From Chitinophagaceae bacterium (GTDB taxonomy: Bacteria; Bacteroidota; Bacteroidia; Chitinophagales; Chitinophagaceae): a stretch of 14,537 nt of DNA. A program made the position numbers and the translations under genes. Numbering within the stretch: the first letter of the stretch is position 1; each line of letters begins with the position of its first letter. The notes under the pieces are model-generated. The model searched no databases and had not been told where the DNA came from. It saw only the letters and a list, made by a program, of their open reading frames with translations. The DNA lies in NCBI GenBank assembly GCA_025351145.1, contig JANXWM010000057.1, positions 1-14,537 on the forward strand, given 5' to 3'. Shown one piece after another: positions 14,483 through 14,537 of this stretch.

Positions 14483-14537
14483 CAGTATTTTCGGTCTGTT
14501 GTATAGCGAACCAGTTCTTCAAGGGCACCTCTTACCT
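14482..14537 (-). CDS. C-terminal tail of an unidentified gene upstream of recJ (partial)
   Basis: On the minus strand a frame is open from the window edge to a TGA at 14484-14482, giving the tail VRGALEELVRYTTDRKY. The TGA shares its A with the recJ ATG (TGATG), the typical arrangement of translationally coupled genes, which supports this being a real coding end. Seventeen residues are too few to name a family. Confidence 0.55.
   Translation of the reverse strand, partial: VRGALEELVRYTTDRKY

Overview
The window looks like chromosomal DNA of a Bacteroidota bacterium, probably close to Chitinophagaceae. The reasons are a type IX secretion C-terminal sorting domain, TAnnTTTG-type promoter boxes, weak Shine-Dalgarno sequences, a group III truncated haemoglobin, an S9 prolyl-oligopeptidase-type peptidase and an MccB-like carboxyltransferase. 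The family-level placement is inference. There is no phage, plasmid, tRNA, rRNA or CRISPR signal.

Layout. Positions 1-607 hold the C-terminus of a cupin protein followed closely by a group III truncated haemoglobin. Positions 924-1550 encode an alpha/beta hydrolase that appears to have lost the segment carrying its nucleophile, so it is probably broken. Positions 1745-2494 encode a two-helix membrane protein with a TPR-like domain. Positions 2615-5137 encode a large Asp-box (sortilin/BNR) beta-propeller protein with a T9SS C-terminal domain. This faces a convergent S9 peptidase (7303-5306, minus). Next come an acyl-CoA carboxylase beta subunit (7824-9473), a lipoprotein alpha/beta hydrolase (9734-11164) and a 62-residue charged small protein (11334-11522). 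On the minus strand lie a secreted TonB-C-terminal-domain protein (12403-11666) and recJ (14482-12773). recJ overlaps by one base the end of an upstream gene that runs off the window.

The genes are mostly single housekeeping or envelope units and do not form one pathway. Several products are exported (S9 peptidase, propeller protein, lipoprotein hydrolase, TonB-domain protein), which suits a heterotroph that processes peptides outside the cytoplasm.

The most striking content lies between the genes. A family of short interspersed elements shares the 20-bp core GTACAAGAGTGCGACGCAAG or its complement. There are ten recognisable copies, found in seven of the nine spacers longer than 100 bp and never inside a gene. 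Each has a CCGG-containing outer end about 23-26 nt from the core. Some copies are solo arms (706-790, 1568-1613, 9531-9591, 11594-11642). Others are paired head-to-head as elements with terminal inverted repeats (5158-5296, 7325-7737, 12481-12764). The 7325-7737 element also contains a tandem duplication of a second, CTCTGCGG-type hairpin repeat. The whole set resembles a REP/BIME- or MITE-like family, with no mobilising enzyme visible in this window.
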